From Oryzias latipes (Eukaryota; Chordata; Actinopteri; Beloniformes; Adrianichthyidae), in contig NC_019866.2 in NCBI RefSeq assembly GCF_002234675.1, positions 14,227,261 through 14,291,260 of the forward strand: a DNA stretch of 64,000 nucleotides. Reading direction: 5' to 3'. Made by a program: the position numbers and the translations under genes. Of the stretch, positions 47,696-57,582 are shown piece after piece; the stretch's first letter is position 1, and every line of letters begins with the position of its first letter. The notes under the pieces are model-generated. The model did no database searches, was not told the origin of the DNA, and saw only the letters and a list, made by a program, of their open reading frames with translations.

Positions 47696-50600
47696 ATGGA
47701 GAGCGCCGGCGTACCGATGCCGCGAATGGATTGGGATTCCACCAATTTACCTGACGCTTGGAGAAAATTCCGCCAGCACGTGGAGCTCATGTTCTCGGGC
47801 CCGCTGCGTAATAAATCTCAGGAGGAAAAATGCAGCTACCTGTTGTTGTGGATTGGGGAGAAAGGCAGAGATGTATACAGCACGTGGACTCTCACAGCTG
47901 ATCAAAGAAAGGTACTGAGAACTTATTTTGATAGATTTGAGGAATATGTCACGCCCAAAGCAAACCCAATCTTTGCACGCTATAAATTCCATGAGAAGAT
48001 ACAGGGAGAATGTGAAAGTTTTGATCAGTTTTTAACGGATTTAAGGCTCCTGGTTAAAGACTGTAATTACCAAAACAGCGATGAGATGATCAGAGACAGA
48101 ATTGTGTTTGCAACCAACTCACCACGAGTTCGGGAAAAACTGCTGTGTCAAGGCCCCGATCTGACTCTAGAAAAAGCGATCGACATCGTTAAATCACATG
48201 AGCTGTCTCAGCAGCAACTAAAAGTAATGGCAGGCGCCACCTCCAACATTTCTTCTCAGTCTGCTCATGCAATAAGCCAAAAACCACATAAGCCAAGCTC
48301 GTTCCACCACAGGTTCAAAAGCCATAATAGCAATGTGACGGCTCCAAACACAGAATGTGGAGCATGTGGAAGACAACACAGCCGCATGGAGGACTGTCCA
48401 GCAAAGGGACGTCAGTGCAACAATTGCAAGAAATTTAACCACTTCGCCAAGATGTGCAGAACGCAAAGACAGCCTAAAAATATTAAATACAAGCCCAGAA
48501 AGGTGCATACTGTCATGGATGATGAGCAGCAACCAGAACTGTTCGTTGATTCTGTTACTTCATGTTACAAAGACACAGACAAAGAACAAGCCTATGCTGA
48601 AATTGAGCTAGGAAAACAGAGACACAGATTGAGTTTTAAAGTGGACACTGGTGCTCAGGCTAACATCATACCAGCCAAAATATTTCACCAGACGTTCGGG
48701 AGTGTCGCTTTACGCCCAGCAGACAGCAAGCTCACTGCATTTGGTGGGCATTCACTGAAAACAGAAGGAGTCTGCAGGCTGACATGCAGACACAAAGAAA
48801 AGATCATTCCTCTGGATTTCACCATAATATGCGAAAAGGCTCCCCCTGTCCTAGGCATGCGTGCTTGTCTGGACCTCGACATAGTCAGACTAATACATGT
48901 CGTTTCTGCAGAACCCAGGAGAGGCACAAACATCCTGGAGGAGTTTCCTGATGTTTTTGACGGCGTTGGTCTATTCCCTGGAGAATGTAAGTTTCAGCTA
49001 AAACCTTCAGCTGTCCCAGTGGTATGCCCCCCCCGCCGGATCCCGCATGCCCTGCGAGACCAACTTAAAGCTGAGCTCGATGCTATGGAAAATACAGACA
49101 TAATACAGAAGGTGACAGAGCCAACAGAATGGGTAAATGCCCTAGTGGTAGTGGAAAAACCCCAAACCAAGAAACTTAGGGTGTGTCTAGACCCTCGCCC
49201 ACTGAACAAAGCCATCCAAAGACCCCATTACCCCCTGCCTACGTTGGATGACATCACACCGAGGCTCGCGGGTGCACAGTACTTCAGCGTACTGGATGCC
49301 AGATCTGGATACTGGGCGATAAAACTCAGTGAGGATTCATCCATGTTGACCACCTTCAATACCATCTATGGAAGATACCGGTTCAAAAGACTTCCATTTG
49401 GAATAGTTTCAGCTCAAGATGAGTTCCAGCGGAGAGTTGATGAAGCATATGAAGGGCTCTCAGGCGTTTCCGCCATTGTGGATGACATCCTGGTGTACGG
49501 CCGCACGGAAGAGGAACACAACAGGAACCTGCGTGCAGTACTAGAGAGAACCAGAGAAAAGGGCATAAAACTGAATAAGGACAAAAGCATCATCTGCGTG
49601 CCTGAGGTGAGCTATTTTGGACACAAACTAACACGGGACGGGATCCAGCCCGATCCTAATAAAGTCAAAGCCATCAAAGAAATGCCACCTCCCAGCAACA
49701 AATCTGAGTTGGAGACCATATTGGGCATGGTAACTTACCTCTCAAAGTTTGCACCCAGACTTTCAGAAGCAACAGACCCACTACGTCAGCTACTAAAGGA
49801 GAACAGTGAGTTTGTGTGGGACTCTAATCATGACGTTGCTTTTCAGCGTGTAAAAGACCTGCTGACACAGGAACCAGGTCCTGTACTAGCGTACTTTGAC
49901 TGTACCAAGGATGTGAAATTGCAGGTGGATGCATCCCAATGTGGCCTAGGAGCGGTTTTGCTGCAGGACGAAAGGCCAATAGCATACGCATCCAAAGCAC
50001 TGAATGACACTGAGAAAAACTATGCCCAAATAGAGAAAGAACTGTTTGCAGTGCTCTTTGGGTGTAAGCGTTTCCACCAGTACCTGTATGGGAGGCAGGT
50101 AGTTGTCGAGTCAGACCACAAGCCTTTGGAATCCATAATGCGCAAACCACTTGTCGCCGCACCACCTCGACTCCAGCGCATGATATTGCAGCTTCAAAGG
50201 TATAACATTGACATCCAACACAAGCCAGGAAAACACATCCCCGTCGCCGACACGCTGTCCAGGAAACCTATTGAGTGTGACAGCCAGACATTGTGTGAAG
50301 GAATGGACTTTCAGATTCACAGTGTGATCTGTAATGCTCCTGTGAGTGACAGAAAAATGGCAGAAATAAGAGCAGCCACCGCACAGGATGAGCAGCTGTC
50401 AAGATTGAAGCAGATGATCCAATCAGGTTGGCCAGATTCGCGCAAAAGGTGCCCAACCACCGTCGCTGAATACTGGAACCACAGACATGAGATATCTGAG
50501 GTAGATGGTATCTTGCTGAAGGGCGAAAAGATAATCATCCCTCACTCGCTCAGGACAGACATGTTGTCACGCATACATACCGGACACCTTGGGATTGAAA

Positions 50601-51637
50601 AATCCAAGCAGAGAGCGAGAGATGTTCTGTTCTGGCCCGGGATGGGAAAACAAATAGAAACGCTGGTTGGATCTTGCAGCATCTGTCTAGAGAGGCGTCA
50701 CTCACACCAGAGAGAACCAATGATATCCCATCCTATCCCAGAGAGACCTTGGCAAGTAATAGCCACAGACCTGTTCACGTGGAACAGCCGTGACTACATA
50801 GTAGCCGTTGACTACTACAGTAGATACTTTGAAGTAGAGAAAATTGTCAGTCTTACATCAGCCGCAGTGATTACAAAGCTCAAAGCTATGTTTGCCAGGT
50901 TTGGTGTGCCCCAGACTGTCATCAGTGATAACGGACCCTGTTACAGCTCACAGGAGTTCAAAAACTTTGCACATTCATGGGACTTTGAACATATCACGAG
51001 CAGCCCATTGTACCCACAGAGCAATGGACTTGCTGAAAAGACAGTGCAGACTGCCAAAGCTCTCATGGATAAAGCTCATGCTCAAAGAGTTGACCCGTAC
51101 CTGAGTCTACTGGAGTACAGGAACACACCAGTGGATGGTCTGAAGTCACCAGCCCAGCTATTGATGAGTCGTCGCTTACGCTCTGTGTTACCAGCTACGG
51201 AGAAGCAGCTGCAGCCGGTCCTTTCGCCTCGCTGCACATTCCAGAGCAGACGACAATTATGTCAAAGCCGGCAGAAGCAAAATTATGACAGAAGTGCCAG
51301 AGCGCTGCCTGCTCTGTCCCAAGGATCTACAATTCGATTCCAACTTCCATCTGGGACATGGAAGCCTGCAACTGTCATTGGACCAGCACCCACACAAAGA
51401 TCTTACAACATTGTCACTGATGAAGGCCAGATGCTGAGGAGAAACCGACGTCACCTTCTACAGACGCAAGAACCTAATCCTGAAAAAAATGCATCTGACC
51501 CAATCAAACCTGCGAGCACCGAAACAGAGCGTTTGCAACATCCTAACGCAGACCCGTTAGAACCAGAAGAAACATCACAGCTGGTTTCTACCAGATCAGG
51601 TCGCATAGTGAGACCTAGGGTTGTTCTAGATCTGTAA
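47696..51637 (+). CDS. Gag-Pol polyprotein of a Ty3/Gypsy (mag-like) retrotransposon
   Basis: A 1313-aa frame from the first ATG (47696) to TAA (51635-51637). Domains in order: Gag with two zinc-knuckle-like Cys/His clusters near residues 220-255 (CNNCKKFNHFAKMC is the canonical one); aspartic protease at about 315 (VDTGAQANIIP); reverse transcriptase at about 420-640 with SVLDARSGYW and the catalytic IVDDILV near 595; RNase H near 745 (LQVDASQCGLG); integrase from about 960 with an HHCC finger and the DDE triad near residues 1026, 1078 and 1114 (ATDLF, ISDNGPCY, NGLAEK). Gag and Pol share one frame with no stop, a compact layout like mag-type elements. The clade assignment is tentative. No envelope gene follows. 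Confidence 0.95.
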   Translation: MESAGVPMPRMDWDSTNLPDAWRKFRQHVELMFSGPLRNKSQEEKCSYLLLWIGEKGRDVYSTWTLTADQRKVLRTYFDRFEEYVTPKANPIFARYKFHEKIQGECESFDQFLTDLRLLVKDCNYQNSDEMIRDRIVFATNSPRVREKLLCQGPDLTLEKAIDIVKSHELSQQQLKVMAGATSNISSQSAHAISQKPHKPSSFHHRFKSHNSNVTAPNTECGACGRQHSRMEDCPAKGRQCNNCKKFNHFAKMCRTQRQPKNIKYKPRKVHTVMDDEQQPELFVDSVTSCYKDTDKEQAYAEIELGKQRHRLSFKVDTGAQANIIPAKIFHQTFGSVALRPADSKLTAFGGHSLKTEGVCRLTCRHKEKIIPLDFTIICEKAPPVLGMRACLDLDIVRLIHVVSAEPRRGTNILEEFPDVFDGVGLFPGECKFQLKPSAVPVVCPPRRIPHALRDQLKAELDAMENTDIIQKVTEPTEWVNALVVVEKPQTKKLRVCLDPRPLNKAIQRPHYPLPTLDDITPRLAGAQYFSVLDARSGYWAIKLSEDSSMLTTFNTIYGRYRFKRLPFGIVSAQDEFQRRVDEAYEGLSGVSAIVDDILVYGRTEEEHNRNLRAVLERTREKGIKLNKDKSIICVPEVSYFGHKLTRDGIQPDPNKVKAIKEMPPPSNKSELETILGMVTYLSKFAPRLSEATDPLRQLLKENSEFVWDSNHDVAFQRVKDLLTQEPGPVLAYFDCTKDVKLQVDASQCGLGAVLLQDERPIAYASKALNDTEKNYAQIEKELFAVLFGCKRFHQYLYGRQVVVESDHKPLESIMRKPLVAAPPRLQRMILQLQRYNIDIQHKPGKHIPVADTLSRKPIECDSQTLCEGMDFQIHSVICNAPVSDRKMAEIRAATAQDEQLSRLKQMIQSGWPDSRKRCPTTVAEYWNHRHEISEVDGILLKGEKIIIPHSLRTDMLSRIHTGHLGIEKSKQRARDVLFWPGMGKQIETLVGSCSICLERRHSHQREPMISHPIPERPWQVIATDLFTWNSRDYIVAVDYYSRYFEVEKIVSLTSAAVITKLKAMFARFGVPQTVISDNGPCYSSQEFKNFAHSWDFEHITSSPLYPQSNGLAEKTVQTAKALMDKAHAQRVDPYLSLLEYRNTPVDGLKSPAQLLMSRRLRSVLPATEKQLQPVLSPRCTFQSRRQLCQSRQKQNYDRSARALPALSQGSTIRFQLPSGTWKPATVIGPAPTQRSYNIVTDEGQMLRRNRRHLLQTQEPNPEKNASDPIKPASTETERLQHPNADPLEPEETSQLVSTRSGRIVRPRVVLDL

Positions 51638-51867
51638 TCAAATCAGTCGTATTCTTTAGACTGAAACCTTGTTACCAAATGTGTTATTTTAAACCTTGTA
51701 AAAACTAAAAAGAAAAAAACATTGGTTTAATAGTTCATCCAAACGGGATTTGAATTTGCTCCATAAGTTTTATTGCTAAGTCTGATTGCTTTCTGGTTTA
51801 GTATGGTTTACACAGTCTCGTCAGTTTGACAACTATACTGAAGTTTTTTTTTTTAAAACAAGGGGGA

Positions 51868-52010
51868 TGTAACATCCGGTGTTGTTCCACGCACCGACGT
51901 AAGTTGATGACGGATGTGACGTGTGACGGAAGTAAATAAAGGAAAAGAGTTGTCTGACGAAGAAGCCTCTTGTAGTCCCTGAATACCCTAAATAATACGG
52001 AAGTATTACA
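51868..52010 (+). repeat. 3' LTR of the Gypsy element
   Basis: 143 bp, identical to the 5' LTR except one G for A in the GACGTGTGAC segment. Confidence 0.93.
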
Positions 52011-52689
52011 ACACCGTTGCTATGGAACAGGCTAAGCCGTTTATTTTTTGGGGGGGCGTGTATGATGGGGACCGTGTGTGTGTGAGCGCGCGCGCATGCT
52101 TGCGTGTGTGTGTAACTTAAGGAGAGGAGAGCGGGTGTGAGCGCGGAGCGGGGGAGTGTCGGAGAACCGTAAATTAAAAATAAGGTGTCTCGCCCAAAAG
52201 TTTTGGAGTCTTTCTTAACCAACTCTGGAGGCTGAGGGTTCAGAACGGAAAAGTGAACCCCGAGGAAATCTCCCGTGCGTTTCTGACAACGGTCGGAAAA
52301 GAGTAGTCATCGCGCAGGAAAGGTTCAACACTTGGATCAAACTGTTAGTATAGCACATCTGCAACCACTTCCTCATTCAAAATTCAGAGAGAGCCAAGCA
52401 GCCCTCCTCCTTTTTACTCCCCCGTGCATCCCCTCCTTCCGTCGCCGCGTTGCCTCCATGACAACCGCAATCACAAAAGTCAGAAAGAAGTCCGCGGAAG
52501 GCGGAAATACTGCTACGTAGTCCTCAGAACGTCTACGTTTGATAGTTTCAGCATTATTTAGTGTAAATGCAAAAATCAGATATGGGTTTTAAAATATGAT
52601 GTAAGCGGGTCGTCAAAAAATCGGATATAGTCAGAAAATCGGATATGAGCATAAAGACCTGAAGTGTAAATGCGGCCTTAGTCACAGTT

Positions 52690-53629
52690 TCCAGTTTCTG
52701 AGTTACGGAACATATTTACGTAATAGGTTTTGGTAAATGACTATTTTTTTTTTATTTTGCCACTCCTTTCACTTCAAGTATGAACACATGACAAAAAAAA
52801 ATCAAGCATGCTGTGAAACATGCTGTGGGGCTGGCTTGTATTTATGGGAAAGACTAAAAGTTCCTTGCTTTAAATAAACAAGGGAGGCATAGTTTTTCCA
52901 TTTGTCATAACATGTTTTACGAGAGTTTTGTGCGAGCTAAAGCATCCAGCTTTATTGTTTAAAGACAAACCTTTCTGCAGTGTTGGTAAAACGAAAGTCG
53001 TGTTTTTTAAAACATGTCTATAAGCCTTGTTTTGATTTTTTTTCTCTAAAAAAATATTGAAAGCTATAGTATGCAATGAAAAACAAAAGATATTTGTATA
53101 CATGAAATAGGAAAAAATCCATATTTCATATTTCTTGTCCTATAGCAGCTGAGGAAACATAAGAGCTGAGGGTTTTTTGTGTTGAACAGATGTTGCCACA
53201 ATATGCTGTTGTGTAGCTTGAGACACACAAGGCCTACATTTGTATAAACCCCTTATGTATTTGGGGCAAAACTTAATTTTTATTGTATGGATGAGAGACG
53301 GAGAGTGGTATGTCATAGATGGGTATTATAATCATTAAATCATTTGAAATAAACATAAAAAAGGAAAGAAAGAAAAAGATGTAGTGGTTAAAGAAACAGA
53401 TAGGAGGGGGTAGGATTACCGCCAAAGGGACAGCAATTTATTTAATGTTTATCGTTTATTGTTATTTCTTTCACATGTAAATGTCTACTCACAGACGAAC
53501 TCATCCATTTACACTCAAATATCACAAACACAGCAATATACTCCAAAAACCTTCACACACATGTGTTACACGGTTCAGAATGATGGGCCAACTCACTCTC
53601 TGTGCAACATATTTAATTTTGAAAAAAAT
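52690..53629. other. AT-rich spacer, no gene recognised
   Basis: Low-complexity A/T tracts and no conserved coding. Confidence 0.4.
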
Positions 53630-53741
53630 CCTGCAAAATATACAAAGTCACGGTGAAAAAAAGAGCGCACTTATTCACATTCTGCTGACTCATTCAACCT
53701 GTATTGGCTTGGCTTCTTCTGCTGATCAGCAACACATCTAT
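53630..53741 (+). repeat. 112-bp direct repeat, copy 1
   Basis: CCTGCAAAATATACAAAGTC … CAGCAACACATCTAT. Matches 54172-54282 except for one substitution and a one-base A-run difference. Confidence 0.85.
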
Positions 53742-54171
53742 TTGCATAACCATGCACCATTAACACATACAAAACAAGTTCTGCACTGTTTTATACAGAT
53801 TACATAACTTTTAAGAGTAAACAAAAATCACAGAATGCCTTTTACTCCATTAACAAACACTTAAACTCTTAACATGTGTGAGATTTAGCTTAGCTTAACT
53901 CTGAACCTAAGAACTTAATATGATCAACACTTTCACTTTGTGCATGCCTGTTCCCAAAATTCACATTTCTAACAGGCTTTTATCCGTCTCTCATGTGTGT
54001 GAAACTGCTCGCCACCGATCCATCTCCATCCATCTCGGCAACCAACCGCGGCATCAGAGTCATCCTAACTAATTTAAACTACAAATAAACGTCCCTTAAA
54101 CTCCCTTCTAAAACCCTCAAAACACATCCTTACTGTTAAAAACCATTTGTGTGTTGATTTCAGCCAGCTTA

Positions 54172-54282
54172 CCTGCAAAATATACAAAGTCATGGTGAAA
54201 AAAGAGCGCACTTATTCACATTCTGCTGACTCATTCAACCTGTATTGGCTTGGCTTCTTCTGCTGATCAGCAACACATCTAT
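54172..54282 (+). repeat. 112-bp direct repeat, copy 2
   Basis: Second copy, about 430 bases after the first. The space between has no gene. Could be long direct ends of a small element or a local duplication. Confidence 0.85.
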
Positions 54283-54499
54283 AGAGCACCGAGCGCCCTC
54301 TGCTGGCGAAACCGGGCATCAGCCAAAACCGCCCCCAAACACAAATGGACAATTCAAGTAGTTCCAACAGTAATATCACCGATCGTTTCAGAGATCAAAA
54401 ATCAAATCAAATGGAGGGGGGGCAAATCACACAGTGCCACACATGCATATCGTACACATTCATTCATTTATTTTCTATTCTCTTTTCCCTTTTGAGAAA

Positions 54500-54690
54500 G
54501 ACATGGGGCTGACAGAGCCTATCCTGGGCACTTGTGGGCAAAGGCAGGGGACACATGCTGGACAGTTTGCTAGTCTGTTGGAGGGTAAAATGTCCACAAT
54601 CACTCACCCATTCACTCTCACACTCACACCTAGGGACAATTTAGATTAACCAATTAACCTTTGAAGCATGTTTTTGGAGATCCCAAAGAG
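54500..54690 (-). mobile_element. SINE fragment (tRNA-derived, core and 3' region)
   Basis: GGACAGTTTGCTAGTCTGTT, then CACACTCACACCTAGGGACA and ATGTTTTTGGAGATCCC, follow the common fish V-SINE-like body in reverse. The tRNA head is missing. Confidence 0.55.
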
Positions 54691-54694
54691 TTCT

Positions 54695-54750
54695 TCACCT
54701 TTCGGCATCTCCCTTCAGGGGTTGCTGTGGTGACCACTGAAGGGAGATGC
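54695..54750. repeat. RTE/SINE-tail-like hairpin
   Basis: TTTCGGCATCTCCCTTCAGG pairs with the following ACTGAAGGGAGATGCC. The same CACCTTTCGGCATCTCCCTT motif occurs at 13449-13475. Confidence 0.55.
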
Positions 54751-55390
54751 CTGAAATCTTGGCAGAGAGTTTTATGCATGGTGGCCTTCGTGACACAACC
54801 CTGTATTTTATCCAGGCACAGGTCCAGATTCATACAAACTCACCGATGGCACACAGCAGTGTCATCTCCCTCCTTAGTCTGTCCACTTGGAGTTCCTGTC
54901 ACTGAAAGGTTTAGTGACTAAAAACCTTTTTCTTTTTATGATATGTTGTGTAAGAGGTTTAGTCACAATCTGGTAGTGAAAATTCCCTGCAGGCTGTTTT
55001 ACACACCTGTTTAAGTCTATGTGAAAAGAATTCCAGAAAAGTCTCTTGTGTAACCTTAAACTTATAAAATACCTATTCATAAAATGATTTTAATTATTTG
55101 CATTTCTTTTATTCTTTTGTGGTTTTAAGTTTTGTCATCTTGATTTCCCTTGTCATTTTAAGTCCTGATGAACATTCTTTGATTGATTTGGTTTATTTCA
55201 AGCATCAATTGTGGACAATAAAAGAAAAAATCACACAGGTTTATCAAACCCATTAGAGATAATTAAATGTATTGATAAAAAAAAAACAGAAACAAAGACA
55301 GAATTTTAACAAAAAATTCTTTTCACACTTGAAGAAGTTGTGAAAAATGTCACTTTCTTTTATCAAGGCAGATGGATTTCACAATTAAAA
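54750..55390. other. no gene recognised
   Basis: AT-rich sequence with no conserved coding. Confidence 0.4.
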
Positions 55391-55399
55391 AAAGGACCT

Positions 55400-55640
55400 A
55401 GAGAAACTAGAACAACTAAAGTCAAAGAGAACTACACTTTGAACCTCATCCTAGTCGTGGAAGGTGGAGTCAAACATGCTGCAGAACCAGATTTGTGGAA
55501 TTCACTGAAACAACCCACTGAAGAACAAGTTCACTTCATGCCCTCTATAGCCTTGTAAGGCAAAGAGAAGCTGCATGCAGCTGACAATCCTGTCAATACA
55601 AAAATATATACATATTAAAGTGTAAAGTACACAGTATAAA
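55400..55640. repeat. dispersed repeat, copy 2 of 2
   Basis: GAAACTAGAACAACTAAAGT through ACAAAAATATATACATATTA matches 13535-13770 in the same orientation. It lies 4.2 kb upstream of copy C of the protease-homolog family, while copy 1 lies 5.3 kb upstream of the copy A fragment. Confidence 0.7.
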
Positions 55641-55649
55641 CGATAGATT

Positions 55650-56480
55650 CTGAAAACAATCACACCTTAAAATTTTCTTAAAACAGCTGAAATACATTTC
55701 TATTACCTTATCTTGATTATTTTATAGTCATTTTGAATGCATAGGCCAAATATACATTCTGTTAGACAGACTTCACCTTTCTTTTTTAAATGTCTTGGCA
55801 GGCTTAAAGATTCTGGCTGGAATGCTTCATCTATCTTTTTATTACCATTGTCCACCCAAAAAAATAACCCAACTTCATTCTGTTCTTTCAAGTTTAGGTG
55901 AAGGATCTGTGGATGAAATCTGGTTCAAACAAGCCGTTTTAGTCTCTGAGTATTTCTCTTTTTTGATTTATTCAACTGTCATCCACCTCAATTTCGATCA
56001 GAAAACCATCAGAGTTTGTGTTTTTGCTTCCGGTAGAAACAAGAACATGTTTTCCTGGCAGGCTGTCAGAAAAGAGGAGACTGACATATGCTCAAAGTAA
56101 TCCTCATCTGGTTTTACCAGAAACATGGGTCAGACGATGTGCCGTGTAGTTTTGAATTTTGTTGTGGTATTTTTAAACAGAAATGTTGTTTTTCAGGGCG
56201 GGATCTAGCCAGCCCCCTTTTGGGGAATATCGGGGTGGCAAGTTTGGGTATACTGAGAGATTTGAGTGTTAAATCCTCCCAAGTCCCTAAAAGGCATAAA
56301 AAACTATGCTAACGTGCATAGTTTTGCATATGTTTCGTGCACATATGCTAAACCATGCTAATGTGATCCACTTGACTCTTCTTCAAGGTTTTATGTAGGA
56401 TGCTATTAGGGTAATTAGTCCAGTTTCAATGGCTAATGCCCTGTTGAGAAAATATATTTTAATAAATGTTTTCATTTTGG
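55650..56480. other. no gene recognised
   Basis: A 100-codon frame at 55795-56100 resembles no family I know and has no splice or promoter context. Treated as chance. Confidence 0.35.
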
Positions 56481-56543
56481 AGTGAGTGAGTGAGTGAGTG
56501 AGCGAGCGAGCGGTCGGTCGGTCGGTCGATAGATTGATTGATG
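56481..56543. repeat. compound tetranucleotide microsatellite
   Basis: (GAGT)n, then (GAGC)n, (GGTC)n and (GATT)n in series, each unit differing from the previous one by one or two bases. Confidence 0.9.
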
Positions 56544-56595
56544 TTTGGTTACTTTTATTTATATATTTAAGCCTGTCTGTCTGTTTATCCATCTC

Positions 56596-57570
56596 TCAGA
56601 AGTTTTTACCCAGGTCAGAAAGTGTTGGTGATGCTGCCAACAGTGGAGAGCAAGCTACTTTCTAAGTGGCAAGGGCCCTTTGAAGTTATTCAAAAATTGG
56701 GTCCCACCACTAACAAAATCTCTGTTCCAGATCACAGCCACAGCGGTCGTGTCCTGCATGTCAATCTGATGAAGGAGTGGATCCCTGGAGCAGAAGAAAA
56801 ACACACAGTGACCTTCACAAGGAGCATAGCTGAAGAGGAAGTGGAAGAGCAATATCTACCCACTCAATAATACTAAGCCACCTATCTGGACAACAGCAAT
56901 TCTAGGTTAGAGCTCTGTGTTCACCAGTTGTGTTCAGTGAGAAACCAGGATGCACCAATTTCACCACTCATGACATCTCTTTGAAAGAGAATGCTGTGGT
57001 CAACGCCTACGAAAGGAAATTGATCTGATGCTGTCCCTAGGCATCATTGAAGCTTCTCAGAGTGAGTGGCGCAATCCAATTGTTCTTTTCCCAAAGAATG
57101 ATGGAACAATAAGGTTTTGCATAAGCTTTCGTTATCTCAACTCTGTTTTTTAAGTTTGATTCATACCCTACACCACAAATTGACCAACTCATTGACCGCC
57201 TTGGGAAGGTAAAAATATCTGTCAATGATTGATCTCTCCAAAGGATATTGGCAGGTCCCATTGACAACCAGGTCAATGGTCCAGGGAGCTGACTGCATTC
57301 AGAATCCCATGGGGCCTGTATCAATTTACTGTCATGCCATTTGGATTACACGGAGCTCCAGCCACATTTCAAAGATTAACGGACAAGGTATTGTGTGGTT
57401 TGATACAGTTTACGTCTGCATACAGTTCCTTGATGACATTGTGGTGTACAACAACAGCTGGGAAGAACGTCTGGAATACCTGAAAATTGTTTTGGAGTGT
57501 CTCCACACTGCAGGTTTGACCATTTATCCAGCAAAGTGTGACCTGGCGAGGAAGAAGATCTAGTACCTTG
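56596..57570 (+). pseudogene. decayed Gypsy pol: integrase C-terminus then reverse transcriptase (Gmr1-like order)
   Basis: PGQKVLVMLPTVESKLLSKW through GRVLHVNLMKEWI (56600-56790) is the integrase C-terminal region of a Gypsy element. After a spacer with stops come reverse-transcriptase blocks in scattered frames: FDSYPTPQIDQLIDRLGK (57153), [20 protein letters not shown] (57311) and [12 protein letters not shown] (57427). Integrase therefore precedes reverse transcriptase, opposite to ordinary Gypsy and as described for Gmr1-type elements of fish. Multiple stops and small indels make it dead. A DNA transposon breaks it at 57583. Confidence 0.8.
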
Positions 57571-57582
57571 GCTGTGTCATTA

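Larger units (their letters stand above)
47509..52010 (+). mobile_element. intact Ty3/Gypsy LTR retrotransposon with 5-bp TSD
   Basis: 4502 bp, flanked by exact acacc at 47504-47508 and 52011-52015. The two LTRs are 143 bp each and differ at one base. A primer-binding region starts directly after the 5' LTR (TGGTGTCAGAAC, 47652) and a polypurine tract (AAGGGGGA, near 51860-51867) precedes the 3' LTR. One continuous gag-pol ORF is present and no env. Near-identical LTRs and an open frame mark a very recent insertion. Confidence 0.95.
47102..52677. mobile_element. Harbinger-like non-autonomous DNA transposon hosting a Gypsy element
   Basis: The left end AGCCACCTTTACACTGCATG mirrors the right end (reversed GGCCGCATTTACACTTCAGG). 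TTA lies at 47099-47101 and 52678-52680, a 3-bp target typical of PIF/Harbinger. Subterminal ATCGGATAT repeats occur on both sides. Once the Gypsy element is removed it is about 1.07 kb and non-coding. Confidence 0.7.

Noticed and set aside
53630-54282. CRISPR-like spaced repeats
   Set aside because: Only two 112-bp units, 430 bp apart, in a vertebrate genome. Not a CRISPR array.
55795-56100. 101-codon ORF before copy C
   Set aside because: No domain, promoter or splice support, and composition like the surrounding AT-rich DNA.
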